DNA from: Spirosoma endbachense | GTDB taxonomy: Bacteria; Bacteroidota; Bacteroidia; Cytophagales; Spirosomataceae | DNA: 7,863 bases | Direction of reading: 5' to 3' | NCBI RefSeq assembly: GCF_010233585.1 | Contig: NZ_CP045997.1 | Location: 10,315,953 to 10,323,815, forward strand | Shown: positions 6,302-7,863 of the stretch, piece by piece | Position numbering within the stretch: the first letter of the stretch is position 1 | Layout of the letters: each line of letters starts with the position of its first letter | Translations under genes and position numbers: made by a program | Notes under the pieces: generated by a model | Database searches by the model: none | What the model saw: the letters and a program-made list of their open reading frames with translations, nothing else | What the model was told of the DNA's origin: nothing

Positions 6302-7726
6302 TTAGTGCCAGCGAAGCGCGTTAATGTTGCGACCTATTTTAGTGCCTTCAGCCAGGCCTACTTCATTGTCGTATCGGGTATGAATACCACCCATCAACCG
6401 CGAATCGGCACACTCCTGAGCGGCCGCCCAAAATGAGGTGTAATGGCGGTCTTCAAACTTTAATGTATGCGTGGTAAAGTTTGGAAGTAGATAGATATTA
6501 TTGGTAGGATTGGGGGTGTCGGGTAGTGGCCCCTGAATATAATACGTCAGTTGGGGGCGGTGGGAATGTGTATTATCGGTAAATGAAAAATCAGGGCCAT
6601 ACAATTCGGTCAGAACCGTGGCTGTGGCGGCCGATTGTACCGCATGGCCCGAATAAAACGAAGGAAAAGGAGGTTCCAGAAAAAAAGGTAACCACGCATA
6701 TCGCTTGTTGGTCGTGCTAGCAATCTGGGTTCTAATAAATGAAGAAGGACGTTCGACCATAAAGGTAAATTTTGTTTTCCAGCAGCAGATAAACGCATCA
6801 GCAACGGCCATACCCACTCGTGCATAAGTTTCGGCGGCTTTTACCAAGCCAGCCTCGCTGTTGCGAATGGCAATCGTAGCCAGATTATAGGAGTGTCCAG
6901 GGGGGGAGCAAGTCTCAATTGGATCGTCGCCCCACCACATCACAATAGCACGATCTGAATCAGTGAGCGACTTTTTTCGATCAAATACCTCTTTGTAGTG
7001 CCGATAATACTGACTGGTTGTATCCGTCGAATAGACCAGCGGTTTAGGTAAAGGAAGTCGAGCATTCCGGGATGAAAACGGTCGATTCTGTCCCCAGGAG
7101 GGATGCATCGGAATTTTGGTATTCGACTGACCTATTGCAGGGGGCACCCACATGCCTGACCCCTGGGTGTGTACGTAATCTTTCGGGAAATTATGAAGGT
7201 AACCTTCATAGCCACCATCGCTCTTCGACCATTCATAGATTTTTGTGGCGATGGCTTTGCCATATTGTTCCGACCGATCAACTACCTCTGGAGTAAGACT
7301 GGCTGCATAGCGGTGATGGATAGCTTCTTCCAGTGAGTCAATCGATAGCGTTCTATTCGTATAAGCATACAAAGCCTTTAGCATATAGGCTTGCCCGGCG
7401 TTAAGAGCGAGTTCCCAGCAATAGGCTTTCTTAAGATCGGGTTTTGGTAACGAAAGCGTGTCAGCTAATTTTCGAATCACTGAGCGATGCTTCGGAGAGG
7501 CATAGACCACCGTTTCGTACATGGTCAGGCCCAGATAGCCAATGGCTCTGGACCCGTAAGTGGGAGTGTTTTTAGGTGCTTTTGTCATGACCCGCACGGT
7601 CATATCGGCCCAATCTGTGGCGATTGACGTAGCAGGCTGATTGTTTATGGGTTGCTGGGCCCACGAGTGGGAACTCACTAACAAACAGGTTTGTAGAAGC
7701 AGACTTCTGACTAAGTTGTTGATCAT
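6302..7726 (-). CDS. Secreted vanadium-dependent haloperoxidase / PAP2-family enzyme
   Basis: The 474-residue protein starts with a signal peptide (hydrophobic core about 8-18, probable cleavage SWA/QQ after A23) and should act in the periplasm or outside the cell. The vanadate/phosphate site of the vanadium haloperoxidase and type 2 phosphatidic acid phosphatase superfamily is complete: K319-x6-R326-P327 (KFTFMVERP), S359-G360-H361 (FYSGH, with Tyr where Pro is usual), and S442-R443-x5-H449-x3-D453 (SRLMGGIHTRYD). The gap between the SGH and SR motifs, about 80 residues, is longer than in the classic phosphatase signature and matches an inserted segment. Length and N-terminal helical domain fit bacterial haloperoxidase-like proteins. 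Whether it oxidises halides or removes phosphate cannot be decided from the sequence. A weak AAGGA lies 2 nt before the ATG. A reading frame ends 39 nt upstream, so it may be the second gene of an operon. A hairpin terminator follows the stop. Confidence 0.9.
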   Translation of the reverse strand: MINNLVRSLLLQTCLLVSSHSWAQQPINNQPATSIATDWADMTVRVMTKAPKNTPTYGSRAIGYLGLTMYETVVYASPKHRSVIRKLADTLSLPKPDLKKAYCWELALNAGQAYMLKALYAYTNRTLSIDSLEEAIHHRYAASLTPEVVDRSEQYGKAIATKIYEWSKSDGGYEGYLHNFPKDYVHTQGSGMWVPPAIGQSNTKIPMHPSWGQNRPFSSRNARLPLPKPLVYSTDTTSQYYRHYKEVFDRKKSLTDSDRAIVMWWGDDPIETCSPPGHSYNLATIAIRNSEAGLVKAAETYARVGMAVADAFICCWKTKFTFMVERPSSFIRTQIASTTNKRYAWLPFFLEPPFPSFYSGHAVQSAATATVLTELYGPDFSFTDNTHSHRPQLTYYIQGPLPDTPNPTNNIYLLPNFTTHTLKFEDRHYTSFWAAAQECADSRLMGGIHTRYDNEVGLAEGTKIGRNINALRWH

Positions 7727-7765
7727 TTTCCTTGTTACTAGTACTCTTCCAATTTAATCCTTACA

Positions 7766-7863
7766 TCAACTTGGATTACAAGCCGGATTCACCTGCTCAT
7801 ACCACCGCTTGAGTTTGGTTTCCGCTGTAACTGCGGTAAAACTCCAATGCACCTTCACAGCAA
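7766..7863 (-). CDS. C-terminal end of an unidentified upstream gene (partial)
   Basis: One minus frame stays open from the window edge for 31 codons and stops at TGA 7768-7766. Its peptide begins AVKVHWSFTAVTAETKLKRW and ends YEQVNPACNPS. Of the two other minus frames, one stops within three codons and the other stops after 21 codons at a TGA, so this is the best candidate for the tail of a real gene. It ends 39 nt before the start of the haloperoxidase gene on the same strand, a spacing typical of co-transcribed genes. The fragment is too short for a family call. Confidence 0.45.
   Translation of the reverse strand, partial: AVKVHWSFTAVTAETKLKRWYEQVNPACNPS

Noticed and set aside
7072..7296. 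74-codon plus-strand open frame
   Set aside because: It is antisense to the haloperoxidase gene, whose full active-site motifs establish the minus frame.

Overview
The window looks like a piece of a Bacteroidota chromosome, most likely a Cytophagales relative of Spirosoma or Fibrella. That placement is inferred from gene style: a large secreted protein with Cys-rich Ig-like repeats, a LytTR response regulator, a lipoprotein esterase, a secreted vanadate-type haloperoxidase/PAP2 enzyme, and little or no Shine-Dalgarno sequence before most starts. Every gene I can support lies on the minus strand, so transcription runs from high to low coordinates.

Layout in transcription order. At 7863-7766 is the last 31 codons of a gene that enters from the right. 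After a 37-nt gap comes a 474-residue exported vanadium-dependent haloperoxidase/PAP2-family enzyme (7726-6302), closed by a compact GC-rich hairpin (6284-6266). A 456-bp gap follows; it holds only an unexplained 61-codon minus-strand open frame without a usable start. Next is a LytTR response regulator (5845-5138) whose receiver domain has lost its acidic pocket. It has an imperfect palindrome just before its start and a perfect 19-bp-arm hairpin just after its stop. Then comes a lipoprotein alpha/beta-hydrolase (4987-4094). An 876-bp gap follows, carrying back-to-back minus-strand open frames that may be a decayed gene.

The left 3.2 kb (3217-1) is one very large coding region that runs off the window. 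It has an export signal, about 480 residues of predicted beta-rich, propeller-like sequence, and then a tandem array of roughly 97-residue, four-cysteine Ig-like repeats. The GC-rich plus-strand open frames across these repeats are shadows of the real minus-strand gene.

The four complete genes do not form an obvious pathway. Three of them encode exported or surface products (large adhesin-like protein, lipoprotein esterase, haloperoxidase), and the regulator sits among them without a histidine kinase in view. The most notable signals are the higher-order ABAB structure of the repeat array, the all-amide substitution of the receiver acidic pocket, and the two gaps with unexplained open frames. 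I do not see a clearly new multi-gene system, CRISPR array, tRNA, rRNA or intact mobile element.
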